NCBI GenBank assembly: GCA_910586025.1
Contig: CAJUIO010000006.1
Coordinates: forward strand, 7,676 to 71,675
Reading direction: 5' to 3'
From: an uncultured Lachnospiraceae bacterium
Lineage (GTDB): Bacteria > Bacillota > Clostridia > Lachnospirales > Lachnospiraceae
Length of the DNA: 64,000 bases
This document shows, piece after piece, positions 43,638-52,837 of this stretch. The translations under genes and the position numbers were made by a program. Numbering within the stretch: position 1 is the first letter of the stretch; every line of letters starts with the position of its first letter. The notes beneath the pieces are model-generated. The model saw nothing but the letters and a program-made list of their open reading frames with translations. It was not told the origin of the DNA and ran no database searches.

Positions 43638-44801
43638 ATGAGAAGGGCAGGAAGGCAGCGCATCGCCGCATGTGTGGCAATGGCAGTGCTGCTGTGTGCC
43701 GTTCCCACAACTGCTTACGCAGATGTCAAAGATACGGAAAAGAAGCTGAACGAGGCGAAGGAAGAGAAGAAAAAGACAGAGGACGCTCTGAATTCCACAA
43801 GGGAAGAGCTGGACGATCTGGAGGAAACCACGGAAGGGCTTAAAGGACAGCTGAACAGCCTCAACAACAGTCTGGCCGAGGTGAGCGACAACCTGGCCGA
43901 GCTGGAAAAGAGGATCGAGGAAAAGCAGGCCCAGATCGAGCAGACAGGCAGAGAGCTGGAAGAGGCGAAGAGGGTGGAGCAGGAACAGTACGCCGCCATG
44001 AAAAAGCGCATTCAGTTCATGTATGAGAAGAGGGATTATATTCTCCTTGAAATGCTGTTCGGATCGGCCAGCTTTTCGGAGCTCCTTAACCGAAACGATT
44101 ATATTGAGCAGCTTTCGGCCTATGACAGGGAGCAGCTTACCCTGTATCAGGAGATCAGGACCGGGATTGAGGAGACGGAGGCAAGGCTGATCGGCGAAAA
44201 GGAGGAGCTTGACGAGCTGCGCATCGAGGTGGAGGCGGAGCAGAGCCGTTTTGCGGGATTAGTCGGCCAGACCTCGGGCAAGCTGTCCAATTACCAGCAT
44301 TTGATGTCCGAGGCGGAACAGGAAATGCTTGCCTACGAGCAGAAGCTGGCGGAGCAGAACAACAATATCGCCGAGCTTCAGAAGCAGCTGGAGGAGGAGA
44401 GGAGACTGTCGCTCTTGGCGGCCCAGTCTGCGTGGAGGGATATCTCTGAGATTTCCTTTGCGGAGGGAGACAGATATCTTCTGGCGAACCTGATTTACTG
44501 TGAGGCGGGAAACCAGCCCTTCGAGGGACAGGTGGCGGTTGGAGCGGTGGTGATGAACCGGGTGATGAGCTCGGTGTTCCCGGATACCGTGGTGGGAGTG
44601 ATCTACCAGAACAAACAGTTCTCTCCTGTCGCCAGCGGCAGACTCGCCCTTGCCCTTGCGGAGAATTATGCCACACCGGCCTGCTACCAGGCGGCGGATC
44701 AGGCCATGAAGGGCGCTACCACGGTGGGAAACTGTCTGTTTTTCCGGACACCGATAGAAGGCCTTTCCGGGAAACAGATCGGAGGGCATATCTTTTATTA
44801 G
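43638..44801 (+). CDS. Secreted coiled-coil protein with SleB-type wall hydrolase domain
   Basis: A 387-residue exported protein. The signal peptide (about 1-30) ends TTAYA. A long coiled coil (about 31-255) of Glu, Lys and Leu repeats resembles PcsB/CwlO-type regulatory arms. The C-terminal domain (about 270-387) is hydrolase_2/SleB: LLANLIYCEAGNQPFEG with the catalytic Glu, VGAVVMNRV and QFSPVASGRL. It probably cleaves peptidoglycan during growth or germination, gated by the coil. ATG 43638 is correctly spaced from AGGCGGG. The 3' end overlaps the convergent DUF402 gene by four bases. Confidence 0.9.
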   Translation: MRRAGRQRIAACVAMAVLLCAVPTTAYADVKDTEKKLNEAKEEKKKTEDALNSTREELDDLEETTEGLKGQLNSLNNSLAEVSDNLAELEKRIEEKQAQIEQTGRELEEAKRVEQEQYAAMKKRIQFMYEKRDYILLEMLFGSASFSELLNRNDYIEQLSAYDREQLTLYQEIRTGIEETEARLIGEKEELDELRIEVEAEQSRFAGLVGQTSGKLSNYQHLMSEAEQEMLAYEQKLAEQNNNIAELQKQLEEERRLSLLAAQSAWRDISEISFAEGDRYLLANLIYCEAGNQPFEGQVAVGAVVMNRVMSSVFPDTVVGVIYQNKQFSPVASGRLALALAENYATPACYQAADQAMKGATTVGNCLFFRTPIEGLSGKQIGGHIFY

Positions 44802-45283
44802 CCGCGGGATTCCCAGGCTTCAATGTATGAGGTGAGAGTGTTGAAACGGCCTGCATAGATAACGGAAAGGAGCTGGTTCAATCTCTGCAGGCTGGATTTC
44901 AGTGCGTCAAGAGACAGGGAACGGGATTCTAAAGCGGTCACCATTTCGTCCAGATCCACAACCTTTACAAAGCCGTCGGGATAAATGATGACATCTGCCA
45001 GAAGATCCGTGACGATCAGGGTGTTGTCCGAGGGGGAATAGTCGTAGCTTACGATATCGCAGTACCAGTACAGAAGCCGGCCGTCCTCGTAGTAGAATTT
45101 ACTGACCTTGATCCCCTCCCTGAGAAAATAGCAGGAATAGCCGTGATGAAGATCCTTCTTGGGGCGCAGTGCCTTCCAGGAGGTAACGATGCGTTCGCTC
45201 GTGCACTCTAAAATAATGTCATCCTTAAGGGGGATGCATTCGTCAGGAATCAGGCGTCTCCGGTACAGGGCTGGGCTTTTCAT
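44798..45283 (-). CDS. DUF402 domain protein
   Basis: A 161-residue cytoplasmic protein. WKALRPKKDLHHGYSCYFL, YWYCDIVSYDYSP and DLLADVIIYPDGFVKVVDLDE are DUF402 features; the family includes nucleoside diphosphatases of the Ntdp/FAU-1 type with conserved Asp and Lys residues binding a metal. Substrate is not predictable. GAGGAGG lies before the ATG. It is divergent from the ATP synthase operon and convergent with the SleB-type gene. Confidence 0.85.
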   Translation of the reverse strand: MKSPALYRRRLIPDECIPLKDDIILECTSERIVTSWKALRPKKDLHHGYSCYFLREGIKVSKFYYEDGRLLYWYCDIVSYDYSPSDNTLIVTDLLADVIIYPDGFVKVVDLDEMVTALESRSLSLDALKSSLQRLNQLLSVIYAGRFNTLTSYIEAWESRG

Positions 45284-45356
45284 AGTACCTCCTCTTCCAA
45301 AAAAGAATCCGTTTTCAAAATACTACCCCGAAATTGTCAGAAAGTCAACTTTTTCC

Positions 45357-45385
45357 TAGACATCCTGAAAAAAAATGAGTATAAT
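45357..45385 (+). promoter_or_regulatory. Promoter of the ATP synthase operon
   Basis: TAGACA (45357-45362), 17 bases, TATAAT (45380-45385), 73 bases before the first gene. Confidence 0.75.
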
Positions 45386-45458
45386 CTAATACGTAGGTGC
45401 AAGCAGTATGGACTAGCATGGAATATCTATCCTGAGAGTCCGGAGGAGGAGAAACACG

Positions 45459-45788
45459 TTGAAATATAATCGAAGTGTGTATCAATCCCTGGCAATGATA
45501 GGACAGTTTGGTATTAATATACTGGTCCCTGTCCTTGCCTGTTCTTTTTTGGGAGGGTTTCTCGATGAGAAGCTGGGAACTTCCTGCTTTGTCATAATTC
45601 TGTTTTTCGTGGGCGCTGTGGCGGGTTTCTGGAACATCTACCGTTTTTCCAGAAGGATTTTTGAGAGGGGCAGCAGCCAGGCGGCTTATCTCCATGGCGG
45701 CAGAAGGTCACAAAGAAACGGAAAGACAGACCGGGAGGAGGAAAAGGATGAAGGCGGTCATCACAAGAATGAACAGGACATTGTTTGA
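45459..45788 (+). CDS. atpZ: ATP synthase accessory protein AtpZ
   Basis: A 109-residue protein with two membrane helices (about 16-35 and 43-63) and a long basic, Gln/Glu-rich tail. SLAMIGQFGINILVPVLACSFLGGFLD is shared in pattern with AtpZ/AtpI proteins. It precedes atpI and probably helps assemble the rotor ring or import magnesium. The start is TTG at 45459, directly after GGAGGAGG; no ATG fits. It overlaps the next gene by 41 bases. Confidence 0.82.
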   Translation: MKYNRSVYQSLAMIGQFGINILVPVLACSFLGGFLDEKLGTSCFVIILFFVGAVAGFWNIYRFSRRIFERGSSQAAYLHGGRRSQRNGKTDREEEKDEGGHHKNEQDIV

Positions 45789-46191
45789 GCTTCTGAGCGG
45801 CATACTGATTTTCGGGATCGTATGCCAGCTGTTTGTATTTATCACAAGAGACAGGGCAGGCGGCAGCATCGGGCTGTGGATCGGAATTCTAACAGCCGGG
45901 GTTTACGCATATCATATGTGGAGAACCCTGGACCGAGGGCTTGACCTGGGGGAAAAGGATGCGGTGGGCTACATGAGCAGGCAGAATATCATCCGCTATG
46001 TCCTGACCGTGGCGGTTCTTATTGCCGTGGCGGTCACAAAGATCGGCAATCCCCTTTGGGCGTTTCTGGGGGTGATGGGACTGAAGGCATCGGCCTATAT
46101 GCATTTTTTTACCCGTAAGATCAGCAGGATTTTTTATGGTGAGGAAATTCTGCCTGAGTTGATCATAGAAGAATCTGCCGGTGAGCAGTAG
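45748..46191 (+). CDS. atpI: ATP synthase subunit I
   Basis: A 147-residue membrane protein with four helices in two hairpins (about 10-30, 38-55, 80-98 and 102-120). It lies between atpZ and atpB, the standard position of the c-ring assembly factor AtpI. ATG 45748 is preceded by GGAGGAGGAAAAGG and lies within the atpZ gene; longer in-frame starts lack such a site. Sequence conservation in this family is low, so the call rests mainly on topology and context. Confidence 0.75.
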   Translation: MKAVITRMNRTLFELLSGILIFGIVCQLFVFITRDRAGGSIGLWIGILTAGVYAYHMWRTLDRGLDLGEKDAVGYMSRQNIIRYVLTVAVLIAVAVTKIGNPLWAFLGVMGLKASAYMHFFTRKISRIFYGEEILPELIIEESAGEQ

Positions 46192-46207
46192 ATAAGGAGG
46201 TGAGAAT

Positions 46208-46933
46208 ATGGGGCAGGGAATCCTGTTGTCGGGGGAAACGGAAGTGGATTTTATGATTCACGGGGTCTTCTCCTACGAGCTGTTCGGGCAGACGGTCTGG
46301 ATTACGAGAACGCATGTGTGCGTGCTGATCGTGATGCTGATTATCATGGCGTTCTGCCTGTTTGCCAACAGAGCGATTAAGCGGGCAAGCGAGGTTCCGG
46401 GTGCGTTTCAGAATGTGGTTGAGTTAGTGGTGGAGATGCTCGATAACATGATCGGAGGCGTTATGGGCAGATATGCCGTCAACTTCCGTAATTATATCGG
46501 CACGATCTTTATCTTTATTCTGATCAGCAACATATCCGGCCTTTTGGGACTTAGGCCGCCCACTGCCGACTACGGCGTGACCTTTGCGCTCGGTATCATT
46601 ACGTTTGTATTGATCCACTTTAACAAGTTCAAGCACCAGAAGGTGTCGGGCGTTATCAAGGGCCTTTGCAGTCCGTGGCCGATCTGGGCACCGATCAATA
46701 TTATCAGCGATCTGGCCGTGCCGGTTTCGCTGTCGCTGCGTCTGTTTGCCAACATTCTGTCAGGAACGGCAATCATGGCGCTTATCTATGCGCTGCTCAG
46801 CAAGGTCGCCCTTATGTGGCCCGCGGCGCTGCACGTATACTTTGACTTGTTCTCGGGAGCGATTCAGACGTACGTGTTCTGCATGCTGACGATGACCTAT
46901 ATCACGGATGCGTGCACCACTGAGGAAAGCTGA
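46208..46933 (+). CDS. atpB: ATP synthase F0 subunit a
   Basis: A 241-residue membrane stator with about six helices. The essential arginine facing the c-ring is in SLSLRLFANILSGTAI, and NISGLLGLRPPTADYG matches the family. It forms the two ion half-channels. Preceded by AAGGAGG. Confidence 0.95.
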   Translation: MGQGILLSGETEVDFMIHGVFSYELFGQTVWITRTHVCVLIVMLIIMAFCLFANRAIKRASEVPGAFQNVVELVVEMLDNMIGGVMGRYAVNFRNYIGTIFIFILISNISGLLGLRPPTADYGVTFALGIITFVLIHFNKFKHQKVSGVIKGLCSPWPIWAPINIISDLAVPVSLSLRLFANILSGTAIMALIYALLSKVALMWPAALHVYFDLFSGAIQTYVFCMLTMTYITDACTTEES

Positions 46934-47026
46934 GAGTGAAAACACTCTGCTATATGCGGCCTCTCCAAAGATACAGGCTGCAAAATCAATCATTATTATG
47001 CTTAAAAGCACAAGGAGGAAACAAAA

Positions 47027-47281
47027 ATGGAATTTAATACTAACTTTATATTGGGTTGTTCAGCAATCGGTGCAGGTCTGGCTGTTATTGCCGGTATCGG
47101 ACCTGGTGTCGGACAGGGTATTGCGGCAGGACATGCGGCAGCGGCAGTTGGAAGAAATCCCGGAGCAAAATCTGACGTTACCTCTACCATGCTTCTCGGT
47201 CAGGCAGTGGCGGAGACAACCGGTCTGTATGGTTTGCTCGTAGCTATCCTTCTGTTATTCGTTAAGCCTCTCGTACCGTAA
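47027..47281 (+). CDS. atpE: ATP synthase F0 subunit c, sodium type
   Basis: An 84-residue two-helix rotor subunit with the polar loop GRNPGAK. The ion site is sodium-like: Gln30 in GIGPGVGQG and Glu63-Thr64 in GQAVAETTGLYG, corresponding to the Gln, Glu and Ser/Thr ligands of the Ilyobacter and Acetobacterium rings. Proton-type rings lack this Gln and polar neighbour. It should therefore couple ATP synthesis or hydrolysis to sodium ions. AGGAGG precedes the ATG. Confidence 0.95.
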   Translation: MEFNTNFILGCSAIGAGLAVIAGIGPGVGQGIAAGHAAAAVGRNPGAKSDVTSTMLLGQAVAETTGLYGLLVAILLLFVKPLVP

Positions 47282-47340
47282 GCCGGCAGGATTATCCGGA
47301 GAAGAATGCTTAAATATAAGGATAGAAAGGAGGCTGACGG

Positions 47341-47859
47341 ATGGAACCGAGGTTGTTTGACCTGGATCTGCAGCTGCTTGCAGATGCGGGGCTGATGATG
47401 ATTTCAATCTTCGTGCTGTTTTTGTTCGCATCTTATTTCCTTTTTAACCCTGCCAGGGAGTTCCTCAAAAAGAGGCAGGATAAGATCAGGGGCGAGCTTG
47501 AGGGCGCTGCAAAGGACAAGGAAGATGCGGCGGCTCTTAAGGCAGAATATGAGGATAAATTAAAGAACATTGATAAGGAAGCGGATGAAATCTTAAGCGA
47601 TGCCAGAAAAAGAGCGCTTGCCAACGAAAATAAGATCGTGGCCGAGGCTAAGGAAGAGGCTGCCAGGATCATTGAGAGAGCCAGAGTGGAAGCCGAGCTT
47701 GAGAAGCAGAAGGCCGCTGACGATGTGAAGCGTGAAATGGTAGTGATCGCTTCCATGATGGCAGGCAAGGTGGTAAGGGCGTCCATAGACACAAGCATAC
47801 AGGAAAGCCTTGTTAATGAAACGTTGAAAGAAATAGGTGAGAGCACATGGCTAAGCTAG
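47341..47859 (+). CDS. atpF: ATP synthase F0 subunit b
   Basis: A 172-residue peripheral-stalk subunit with one N-terminal membrane helix (about 15-38) and a long charged helix with many Glu, Lys and Ala. FLKKRQDKIRGELEGA is the typical tether after the membrane. It overlaps atpH by 13 bases. AAAGGAGG precedes the ATG. Confidence 0.93.
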   Translation: MEPRLFDLDLQLLADAGLMMISIFVLFLFASYFLFNPAREFLKKRQDKIRGELEGAAKDKEDAAALKAEYEDKLKNIDKEADEILSDARKRALANENKIVAEAKEEAARIIERARVEAELEKQKAADDVKREMVVIASMMAGKVVRASIDTSIQESLVNETLKEIGESTWLS

Positions 47860-48398
47860 TTTCAAAAACATATGGAGAAGCTTTGTTTGAACTGGCGGCA
47901 GAGGAAGGCCGGGAGGAGACTTTCCTTGAGGAGGTTATGGCTTTCAAGTCGATACTTGCACAGAATCCCGATTTTGGAAGGCTGATGAATCACCCGAAGA
48001 TTCTCAAGGAGAGAAAAGAGGAAGTGATCGACCAGGTTTTCAAGGGAAAGATCTCCGACGAGCTCACAGGTTTTCTTCATCTTCTGATCAACAAGGACAG
48101 ATATGGAGAGATCGAGGGGATCCTTGAGTATTTCATTGAACAGGTGAAAAAGCTTAAGGGTATCGGCATTGCCTATGTCGTCACGGCGATCCCGCTTGGT
48201 GAGGCAAAGCGCAAAGAGATAGAAGACAAACTTCTTGCGACTACATCTTTTAAGAAGATGGAAATGCACTTTGATGTGGACGGGAGTTTGATCGGAGGCA
48301 TGGTGATCCGCATCGGGGACAGAGTGGTTGACGGCAGTGTCAGCTCACGTCTGCAGAAGATGCAGAGGCAGATGCTTAAAACGAGAATTGAGTCATAA
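47847..48398 (+). CDS. atpH: ATP synthase F1 subunit delta
   Basis: A 183-residue stalk protein joining subunit b to the F1 head. The N-terminal helical domain begins KLVSKTYGEALFELAAEEG, and the C-terminal part contains DGSLIGGMVIRIGDRVVDGSV, the family signature. It overlaps atpF and is thereby coupled to it. Confidence 0.94.
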   Translation: MAKLVSKTYGEALFELAAEEGREETFLEEVMAFKSILAQNPDFGRLMNHPKILKERKEEVIDQVFKGKISDELTGFLHLLINKDRYGEIEGILEYFIEQVKKLKGIGIAYVVTAIPLGEAKRKEIEDKLLATTSFKKMEMHFDVDGSLIGGMVIRIGDRVVDGSVSSRLQKMQRQMLKTRIES

Positions 48399-48439
48399 GG
48401 TTTTGTGAGGAATAAATTTAAGAAAGGTGCGTAAGAACC

Positions 48440-49948
48440 ATGAATTTAAGACCGGAAGAAATCAGCTCTGTAATCAAAGAGCAGATTAAAAGATATGCTT
48501 CAGAGCTTGAAGTATCAGATGTCGGTACGGTTATTCAGGTTGCCGACGGAATCGCCCGTGTGCATGGTCTGGAAAACGCAATGCAGGGAGAGCTTCTTGA
48601 GTTCCCCGGTGAGGTTTACGGCATGGTCCTGAATCTGGAAGAGGATAATGTAGGTGCCGTACTCCTGGGAAGCCACAAGAACATCAACGAGGGTGATACG
48701 GTGAAGACCACCGGCCGTGTTGTTGAGGTTCCCGTAGGTGATGCGATGCTGGGCCGTGTTGTCAATGCGCTGGGCCAGCCCATTGACGGGAAGGGACCGA
48801 TCCAGACAGACAAGTACCGCAAGATTGAGAGAGTGGCATCCGGCGTTATCACGAGAAAGTCGGTTGACACGCCGCTTCAGACAGGTATCAAGGCGATTGA
48901 CTCCATGGTGCCCATCGGGAGAGGACAAAGAGAGCTTATTATCGGCGACAGACAGACAGGTAAGACCGCTATCGCCATTGACACGATTATTAACCAGAAG
49001 GGACAGGGAGTGAAGTGCATTTACGTGGCGATCGGACAGAAGGCCTCCACGGTTGCGTCTATCGTTAAGACCCTGGAGGAATTCGGAGCCCTTGCCTACA
49101 CCACGATAGTTGCGGCTACGGCCAGCGAGCTTGCCCCGCTGCAGTACATAGCTCCCTATTCGGGCTGTGCGATCGGCGAGGAGTGGATGGAGAACGGGCA
49201 GGATGTGCTTGTGATCTATGATGACCTGAGCAAGCATGCTGCAGCTTACCGTACACTCTCCTTGCTTCTGAAGAGACCGCCCGGACGTGAGGCATATCCC
49301 GGCGACGTGTTCTATCTTCATTCCAGACTGCTTGAGAGAGCGGCCCGCATGAGCGATGAGTACGGCGGAGGTTCCCTGACGGCTCTGCCGATTATCGAGA
49401 CTCAGGCGGGAGACGTTTCCGCATATATTCCTACCAACGTGATCTCCATCACGGACGGCCAGATTTATCTGGAGACAGAGATGTTCAACTCCGGTTTCCG
49501 TCCGGCAGTCAATGCCGGCCTGTCAGTGTCCCGTGTGGGAGGCGCCGCACAGATCAAGGCGATGAAGAAAATAGCCGGACCTATCCGTGTGGAGCTGGCG
49601 CAGTACAGAGAGCTGGCAGCCTTTGCGCAGTTCGGTTCCGAGCTGGATGCGGACACCAAGGAGAAGCTGGCGCAGGGTGAAAGAATCAAAGAGGTGTTAA
49701 AGCAGCCTCAGTACAAGCCAATGCCGGTGCAATATCAGGTTATTATTATTTATGCTGTTACCAACAAATATCTGCTGGATGTGGCTACAGAGGATATTAC
49801 CAGATTCGAGAGAGAATTCTTCGAGTTTCTTGACACCAAGTATCCCCAGATTCCTTCTTCCATCGCGGAGAAGAAGGTGATTTCGGAGGAGACGGAGGAG
49901 GTGCTGAAGAAGGCGATCGGGGAATTTAAGGCAGTGTTCCGCAAATAA
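48440..49948 (+). CDS. atpA: ATP synthase F1 subunit alpha
   Basis: A 502-residue non-catalytic nucleotide-binding subunit. It begins MNLRPEEISSVIKEQIKRY, has the P-loop GDRQTGKTAIAID, and the ending FELA-type region with Arg in SVSRVGGAAQ. Normal length. AAGAAAGG precedes the ATG. Confidence 0.97.
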   Translation: MNLRPEEISSVIKEQIKRYASELEVSDVGTVIQVADGIARVHGLENAMQGELLEFPGEVYGMVLNLEEDNVGAVLLGSHKNINEGDTVKTTGRVVEVPVGDAMLGRVVNALGQPIDGKGPIQTDKYRKIERVASGVITRKSVDTPLQTGIKAIDSMVPIGRGQRELIIGDRQTGKTAIAIDTIINQKGQGVKCIYVAIGQKASTVASIVKTLEEFGALAYTTIVAATASELAPLQYIAPYSGCAIGEEWMENGQDVLVIYDDLSKHAAAYRTLSLLLKRPPGREAYPGDVFYLHSRLLERAARMSDEYGGGSLTALPIIETQAGDVSAYIPTNVISITDGQIYLETEMFNSGFRPAVNAGLSVSRVGGAAQIKAMKKIAGPIRVELAQYRELAAFAQFGSELDADTKEKLAQGERIKEVLKQPQYKPMPVQYQVIIIYAVTNKYLLDVATEDITRFEREFFEFLDTKYPQIPSSIAEKKVISEETEEVLKKAIGEFKAVFRK

Positions 49949-49974
49949 CAGTAGAAAGAAAAGGTGATTAGATT

Positions 49975-50877
49975 ATGGCCTCAATGAGAGACATAAAAAG
50001 ACGCAGGGGTAGTATTCAGAGTACCCAGCAGATTACCAAGGCTATGAAGCTTGTTTCCACTGTTAAGCTGCAGAGAGCAAAGCAGAATGCAGAAAAATCC
50101 GACAATTATTTCCGCTGCATGTACAGCACGGTGCAGTCGATACTCTCCCGGACCAAGAATCTGAATCACAGATTTCTGGGCTCCGGAGGGGACGCTGCAA
50201 AGACGGGGAAAAAAGCCGTTATCGTGATCACCTCCAACAGAGGTCTGGCAGGGGGCTACAACTCCAATGTAATCAAGCTGGTCACCCAGGGAGAGCTTTC
50301 CGGTCAGGATTTGAGCATTTATGCGATTGGTAAGAAGGGAAGAGACGCCCTGCAAAAAAATTGTGAAATCAAGGCGGATTATTCCGATATGATCGAGGAG
50401 CCCGTTTACGTGGATGCCATGAGGGTCTGCAAGGACGTTCTGGATGCGTTTGCCAGGGGCGAGGTCAGCGAGATCTATCTTGCATACACCGCGTTTAAGA
50501 ACACGGTGGTGCACATTCCCACGATTCTGAAGCTTCTGCCCGTGGAGCTTTCGGCACAGCCATCCGGTATGGCGGACGAGGCCGGGAGCGGAACCGCAGA
50601 GCAGACAGGGGAGGATCGGGCGCTCATGAATTTTGAGCCAGAGGATGAGGAAGCGCTGAATCTGATCATTCCGAAGTACATTACCAGCCTGATCTACGGA
50701 GCTATGGTGGAATCCGTGGCAAGTGAAAACGGAGCCAGAATGCAGGCCATGGATTCGGCTACCAGCAATGCGGAGGAGATGATCAGTAATCTGACGCTGC
50801 TGTATAACAGGGCGCGTCAGGGCTCCATCACTCAGGAGCTCACCGAGATTATTGCGGGAGCCAACGCTATTTCATAA
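49975..50877 (+). CDS. atpG: ATP synthase F1 subunit gamma
   Basis: A 300-residue rotor shaft. N-terminal DIKRRRGSIQSTQQITKAMK and C-terminal RMQAMDSATSNAEEMI form the coiled coil inside the head. An acidic, Gly/Ser-rich insertion (about 200-225) near AQPSGMADEAGSGTAEQ makes it slightly longer than average. Confidence 0.96.
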   Translation: MASMRDIKRRRGSIQSTQQITKAMKLVSTVKLQRAKQNAEKSDNYFRCMYSTVQSILSRTKNLNHRFLGSGGDAAKTGKKAVIVITSNRGLAGGYNSNVIKLVTQGELSGQDLSIYAIGKKGRDALQKNCEIKADYSDMIEEPVYVDAMRVCKDVLDAFARGEVSEIYLAYTAFKNTVVHIPTILKLLPVELSAQPSGMADEAGSGTAEQTGEDRALMNFEPEDEEALNLIIPKYITSLIYGAMVESVASENGARMQAMDSATSNAEEMISNLTLLYNRARQGSITQELTEIIAGANAIS

Positions 50878-50929
50878 AGAAATACAGATATAAAAATAAG
50901 CCTGCAACACTAGGCAGAAAGAGGGAAAA

Positions 50930-52342
50930 ATGGCAGATTTAAATAGCAAGGCTGTGGATAAAAGCTTTGGTAAGATCACACAGATCGTGGGCGCCGTGCT
51001 TGACCTGAAGTTCAGCGACAGACTGCCTGAAATTAACGAAGCCGTAAAAGTGCCGCTGAAAGACGGCAGTGAGCTTACGGTGGAGGTTGCGCAGCATCTG
51101 GGCGACGATACGGTGAGATGTATTGCCATGGGCTCCACGGACGGACTTGTAAGAGGCATGGAAGCGGTTGCCCAGGGAGCGCCCATCAGCGTACCGGTTG
51201 GGGAAAACACTCTGGGACGTATTTTTAACGTGCTGGGCGAGCCTATTGACAACAAGCCCGCTCCTTCCGGAGTGAGCTATGAACCCATACACAGAGCGGC
51301 ACCCGAATTTGTGGAGCAGTCCACACAGCAGGAGCTGCTGGAAACAGGTATCAAGGTGGTAGACCTTCTGTGTCCTTATCAGAAGGGCGGAAAGATCGGA
51401 CTGTTCGGCGGTGCGGGCGTTGGAAAGACCGTGCTGATTCAGGAGCTGATCCGTAACATCGCAACGGAGCACGGCGGATATTCCGTGTTCACCGGCGTGG
51501 GTGAGAGAACCAGAGAGGGAAACGACCTCTATCATGAAATGACGGAATCCGGGGTTATTGACAAGACAACCATGGTGTTCGGTCAGATGAACGAGCCCCC
51601 CGGAGCGAGAATGAGGGTGGGTCTTACGGGACTTACCATGGCAGAGTACTTCCGTGACAAGGGCGGAAAAGACGTGCTGCTTTTTATTGACAATATATTC
51701 CGTTTCACGCAGGCAGGCTCGGAGGTTTCGGCTCTTCTCGGACGTATGCCTTCGGCTGTGGGATATCAGCCCACGCTGCAGACGGAGATGGGCGCTCTTC
51801 AGGAGCGTATCACGTCTACAAAGAACGGTTCCATCACATCCGTTCAGGCGGTTTATGTGCCTGCTGACGACCTGACAGACCCGGCTCCTGCGACAACCTT
51901 CGCACATCTGGACGCAACCACGGTGCTTTCGCGTTCTATCGTGGAGCTCGGTATTTATCCGGCAGTGGATCCGCTGGAATCCACGTCAAGAATTCTGGAT
52001 CCCAAGATTCTGGGTCAGGAGCATTATGATGTGGCCAGAGGCGTTCAGGAGATTCTTCAGAAATATAAGGAGCTGCAGGATATCATCGCAATTCTGGGTA
52101 TGGATGAGCTGTCAGAGAGCGATAAGCTGGTGGTCGGCCGTGCTAGAAGAGTACAGAGATTCCTGTCACAGCCGTTCTTCGTGGCGGAGCAGTTCACGGG
52201 ATATTCCGGAAAATATGTGCCGATTAACGAGACGATCCGCGGATTTAAGGAGATTCTGGAAGGCAAGCATGACTCGATTCCTGAGAGCTACTTCTTAAAT
52301 GCGGGAAGCATTGATGATGTACTTGCCCGCGTAAAGAAGTAA
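50930..52342 (+). CDS. atpD: ATP synthase F1 subunit beta
   Basis: A 470-residue catalytic subunit. P-loop GGAGVGKTVLIQEL, catalytic Glu in GVGERTREGNDLY, and the DELSEEDK-equivalent DELSESDKLVVGRARR are present. Normal length, with AGAGGG upstream. Confidence 0.98.
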   Translation: MADLNSKAVDKSFGKITQIVGAVLDLKFSDRLPEINEAVKVPLKDGSELTVEVAQHLGDDTVRCIAMGSTDGLVRGMEAVAQGAPISVPVGENTLGRIFNVLGEPIDNKPAPSGVSYEPIHRAAPEFVEQSTQQELLETGIKVVDLLCPYQKGGKIGLFGGAGVGKTVLIQELIRNIATEHGGYSVFTGVGERTREGNDLYHEMTESGVIDKTTMVFGQMNEPPGARMRVGLTGLTMAEYFRDKGGKDVLLFIDNIFRFTQAGSEVSALLGRMPSAVGYQPTLQTEMGALQERITSTKNGSITSVQAVYVPADDLTDPAPATTFAHLDATTVLSRSIVELGIYPAVDPLESTSRILDPKILGQEHYDVARGVQEILQKYKELQDIIAILGMDELSESDKLVVGRARRVQRFLSQPFFVAEQFTGYSGKYVPINETIRGFKEILEGKHDSIPESYFLNAGSIDDVLARVKK

Positions 52343-52372
52343 GGATGATGTTTCATCAGATGGAGATTATAG

Positions 52373-52777
52373 ATGGCAGACAATAATTTATTTTCATTAA
52401 GGATCATTACTCCCGACCGTGTTTTTTACAAGGGAGAGGTTTCCATGGTGGAATTTAATACCATCGAAGGGGAAATCGGTGTTTTAAAGAAACATGTTCC
52501 CACCACTGTAATCATTAGTCCCGGTATTCTGACAATCACCGAGGCGGAAGGAACCAGAGAGGCGGCCCTGCATGCGGGATTTGCGGAGATTCTTCAAGAT
52601 GAGGTGGTGATTCTGGCCGAGATCATTGAGTGGCCGGCGGAAATAGATACGGAGCGCGCCCAGCGCGCCCGTGCAAGGGCGGAGGAGCGCCTGCGCAGTA
52701 AGACTCCGGAGACGGATATTCTGCGGGCTGAGACGGCGCTGCAGAGGGCGCTTGCCCGCATCAGTGTTATGAAATAA
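52373..52777 (+). CDS. atpC: ATP synthase F1 subunit epsilon
   Basis: A 134-residue subunit with an N-terminal beta barrel (FSLRIITPDRVFYKGEVSMV, then GEIGVLKKHVPT) and a C-terminal two-helix inhibitory arm rich in Arg, Glu and Ala. It completes the order Z-I-B-E-F-H-A-G-D-C. Confidence 0.95.
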   Translation: MADNNLFSLRIITPDRVFYKGEVSMVEFNTIEGEIGVLKKHVPTTVIISPGILTITEAEGTREAALHAGFAEILQDEVVILAEIIEWPAEIDTERAQRARARAEERLRSKTPETDILRAETALQRALARISVMK

Positions 52778-52784
52778 AGATTTT

Positions 52785-52808
52785 TAGGGGCGGTGATGAC
52801 TGCCCCTA
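52785..52808 (+). terminator. Hairpin after atpC
   Basis: TAGGGGC pairs with GCCCCTA around a ten-base loop, followed by TCTTTA. The T-run is weak, so some transcription may continue into the moxR gene, whose own promoter I did not find. Confidence 0.5.
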
Positions 52809-52837
52809 TCTTTACTTTAGGGCAGAGGGAGGCCGCA

